A stretch of 64,000 nt of DNA from Orthonyx spaldingii. Taxonomy: Eukaryota; Chordata; Aves; Passeriformes; Orthonychidae. Below the pieces are notes generated by a model. The model saw nothing but the letters and a program-made list of their open reading frames with translations. It did not search any database and had not been told where the DNA came from. Of the stretch, positions 60,821 to 64,000 are shown piece after piece; position 1 is the first letter of the stretch, and the number at the start of each line of letters is the position of its first letter. The translations under genes and the position numbers were made by a program. The stretch is taken from positions 821,912-885,911 of the forward strand of contig VZTJ01000255.1 of assembly GCA_013397795.1 (NCBI GenBank), read 5' to 3'.

Positions 60821-63382
60821 GTGAGTGTCTTGCGGGCTGTGCCACGGGCTGCAGCCTGCAGAGAACCTTGGGGAGGCATGGACTGCCTCTGGCTCTGAGT
60901 GGAGCTGACACAAGGAATGGTCTGTTCTCTGGCTCATCTTGCTGCAGGACACATGATGGGGTGATGAAGGACCTGCAAAACTGCTCCCACTCACCTGGCA
61001 TTAGGGTTATAATGTTAGACAAGATGAATTTTATTTTGTTGTGACTGATGATCTATTTGGTGAAAACTCCCTCTTTTAAAAAAATACACTTTATAATATA
61101 TTAAAATATTCTCCAGTGAAGAAAAGAATTTGAGAATTGAAGAAAACTATCAGAGCATGTGAAAGGAAAACATTTAATATTTATTTGGTGAAATGACCCA
61201 AAATGAGGAAGGGGGCAGGACAAAATTGGAGGGAGAAGGGAAAGATTAAAAATAGACTGATTGCAAAGTGTTTCTAAACATTTTGTTTACTGATGCATAT
61301 ACCTCTTGCCCACACAGCCTTGAAGAAGACAATTTTGTAATTCAGGCACAGACGTACCCCGTGGGTTGGGAAGCAATGTGCTTTGGTGAATGGGAAGTAG
61401 GTGGGAAGGTGGGCACTCCTCCATGCTGAGTGCTTTTCTGCTTAGACTCTGCTGACTGAGCCTAAGACCTGCAGCAACTTCCTTCCACCAGTTACCCCTT
61501 CTGAATGCAAAGGAAGGGCAGCAGCAACCCTCTGCTTCCACCAGGAGTGAATCAAGTACAGTGGGATTCACCTCTGAGAATGGACTAAACCTTCACCTAG
61601 AGATGCCTGTCTGCCTCCACTTTTTGTAGAAAGAGGTGAGAAGCCAAATCTTGAAAAACTAAAATCAGGTGAGACAGTGACTCTTCCTTGTAGTACCAGT
61701 AAGGAGTAACACCTGGAGCATAGTAAATGGGTATAAGCCTGCTGTAGTCAGAATAAGTCCCCCTGCTTCAGTAGCTGTATGTGGAGGCAGAAGAAGGGGC
61801 AGGCAGGCTTGCAGGGGCTCAGCAAAACCCCCTGGACAGAGGGAACTGTGTACAAGCCTCCAATGGGCATTAAAAACACAAGGATGGCAATATAGATATT
61901 CACAACAGGGTAACAGGTCCATTGCTCCTCTAAGAGTAGTCTGAATGTCTTTGCCAGAATGTCCAAAAGAGGAAGTTGAACTCCTCAGAGAAAATGTGCA
62001 TGGTATCCACCACTGGAATCAAAACTATGTGCTGGTAACTGTGGAAAGCCTTTTGTGAATTGGTATCTTCGCATTTACAGTTATCTGTGAGACACCTAAG
62101 AAAGAACGTTTAAGCATGGCTGTGTTTGCCATGTGCTCTAGCATTAGGGAGTGGAGAAGCAGCAAAGGCACAGCAGTTGGTCTTAGCACTGTATTGCACC
62201 ATTAGAATTTTTAGCTAGGAACATCAAGAAGGAATGAGGAAAGGTGCCTGCTCTGCATGCTAGCACCAGCAAGGGAAGAGGAAGATGTCATCTAACAAGG
62301 ACATCTCACTTCTACTGAACAGTCCAGCAGGAGTATATTGGCAATTAGGAAATAAAATATAATTTTAACTGCCCCAAATCAAACAAAACTAAGTTTGAGA
62401 CCAGATGGAACTTGTTGAGACTCAGGACAACATTTCTCTGTGTAGGCCACTGCCACCTCCAGACTGTTTTGCTTTCTCCTGAAACATGAAGACAATCTGT
62501 CTGTTTGCTTTTTGTTAATTTTTTTTTTAATGTGTGTTGAAAGGCTTGGCCAATAGCTGTGAAACAATATTTAACTATTGGCAAAAGCAGCCTCTATTTA
62601 CTCTGGTAACTGTATTTTCATATACTGTATCTTTCTGCTTTTGCATTTTGAGCAAGTGATCTCAATTACTTGACTGGGGGATCACAATCCTCCCCTGCTC
62701 TAACTCTCAAGTCCCCTGCATCTGCCCACAGTGTGGAGATGGTCACCCTAATGGGCTGCAGGATTAAACTACACTTGCATTTTCTTCTGCAGAAGAAACC
62801 TGTATTATTCTCTTTTGTCCCTGCTCTACCATACCACATTTGTGCTAATTGCATTATTTCAGTGGTCTCAGGAGTCCTTTAGAAAACAAGAAGTGCCGAT
62901 GTTAGTGGGACAAAGGCATTTATGCTTTATTGACCAGCATTTTCCACAGGCATAATGCTAAAGCTGAACAAATAGGCCAGCCCTAAATGAACACGAATCT
63001 GCAGTTGGCAGCTTAGAGCTGCCAGACTTGACTCTGCCTTGAGCAGGAGGCAAGGGGAGGTTTGCAGTGTCTCCCCACATGCAGGGCTGTTCCCCTGCAA
63101 TCCACAGCAAGCCCAGATATCTCAGAAGGGCCCTCACTGATGAACAACCTTTGCACACCACATGGATCAAGGGCTTTATATTGGAAATACGGTGATCCTA
63201 GGCAGACTGTTCCTCTGCTGTACCTCATGAACACTTCCTGTGAGATGGACGCTCCTTCACATCCAAAAGATTATATGAGGAACACAGCTCCCTGACACGA
63301 GCCTTCCTTTCAGCTGTGTCAAGAAAGCAGTATCAAGAATCCACATTTTCGTTCAGCACTTTGCCTAACAAGAAACAATATT
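60821..63382. other. Non-coding stretch
   Basis: AT-rich parts alternate with moderate GC. No exon, RNA gene or recognisable element is present. Frames at 61287-61571 and 61665-61966 on the minus strand are unremarkable. Confidence 0.6.
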
Positions 63383-63525
63383 TAATTCCTATATAACACT
63401 TCTCAGACGTCAAAGTGTTTTGCAAAAGGGATCAGTGTCAGATGAGGAAGAGGAAGTAAATGCCATCTCCAGGGTCACTGAAGTCTCTTGTTTCATCTCT
63501 AACCACTAGATCCTAGTCCTTTCAC
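63383..63525 (+). mobile_element. MIR-like CORE-SINE relic, near full length
   Basis: The clearest SINE fossil in the window: 'cctatataacacttctcaga', 'cgtcaaagtgttttgcaaaa', 'cagatgaggaagaggaagta', 'ccagggtcactgaagtctct' and 'catctctaaccactagatcc' run in the order of the amniote MIR consensus ('tatagcactttcatc..caaagcgctttacaaa..cagatggggaaactgag..caaggtcacacag..tgctctaaccactagacc'). The ending 'ctctaaccactagatcc' is especially diagnostic. The element points right and is diverged and shortened internally. Confidence 0.65.
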
Positions 63526-64000
63526 AGGTAGAAGGACCTCTGTGAGACTATGGGGGCCTGGTGCTGTTTTCAGCTGCTTGGAACAATCCTAGACTGTGCC
63601 CAGCACATGGACCTGGGAAGTGACAAGAACACTGCTCGTGCTGAGTGTAATGGCATAGAAACTTTACAGGAACACACGAATGTTTAACTCTCTTTAACAT
63701 CTTATAATTATCTATATATTTATTCCTTAACTACCCTTCTTTGGAGAACATCATTCTTACCCTTCTAGGGATAAGAAATGGCAGCTTTCTTGCCTCCAGA
63801 AGGGCTAGTGATGCAGACACAGTTTGGAAAGGGGCTCATGCTCACTCTCCCATAGCCCAGGCAAGCAGCCATCCTCTCTCCAGCCCTTCCTGCCTAACAG
63901 TGTAAGCAAACCCATGCACAGCTGCCCGCAGAAAAGCTCTTAGCGTCTATAGAACAGGCATCACTATTTGCCCCTTAAAGTAGTAATACAAAGCTAATTA
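63526..64000. other. Non-coding right edge
   Basis: Nothing recognisable in the last 475 bases. It is AT-rich around 63700 and of moderate GC after 63780. Confidence 0.6.

Noticed and set aside
1..64000. Prokaryotic-type systems (CRISPR arrays, defence islands, operons, phage genes)
   Set aside because: No regularly spaced direct repeats, no compact gene clusters and no long frames. Composition and repeats are those of vertebrate nuclear DNA.

Overview
The window looks like nuclear DNA of a bird, or possibly another sauropsid. The signs are two CR1-type LINE 3' ends, one solo retroviral LTR, very old amniote-type SINE relics, short AT-rich microsatellites, isolated CpG-rich patches in an otherwise CpG-poor background, and low overall repeat content. 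There is no bacterial or phage architecture: no operons, no ribosome-binding-site pattern, and no open frame longer than about 200 codons. The species cannot be fixed from the sequence alone.

No confidently recognisable protein-coding gene was found. The left edge (about 1-270) is CpG-rich and carries an ATG in good context followed by a signal-peptide-like stretch. It could be the 5' end of a gene whose first intron or flank fills the rest of the window, but this is inference. From about 0.4 to 54 kb the DNA behaves as intronic or intergenic sequence. It is punctuated by a CR1 fragment (5171-5350) with a CpG patch directly behind it, faint hairpin-type ancient repeats (9690-9762, 19122-19203, 30045-30095), a CR1 tail (21330-21400), a MIR-like SINE relic (23605-23715), a complete 334-bp solo LTR on the minus strand with a perfect 6-bp target duplication (36647-36980), a second CpG patch (44450-44680) and a 19-bp tandem repeat (45201-45253).

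The most structured stretch is 54.3-56.7 kb. It holds a palindromic repeat, the largest CpG cluster of the window (54780-55340), a following segment dense in homeodomain, TALE and GATA-like motifs, a purine-rich belt, and two canonical G-quadruplex motifs. This is the best candidate for a regulatory element or an alternative promoter. The right end holds a CA microsatellite (57436-57474), two more MIR-like relics (58171-58300 and 63383-63525) and a short cysteine-rich frame with splice-like borders (60715-60820).

I found no evidence for a novel multi-gene system. The findings are candidates for conservation, transcription or repeat analysis.
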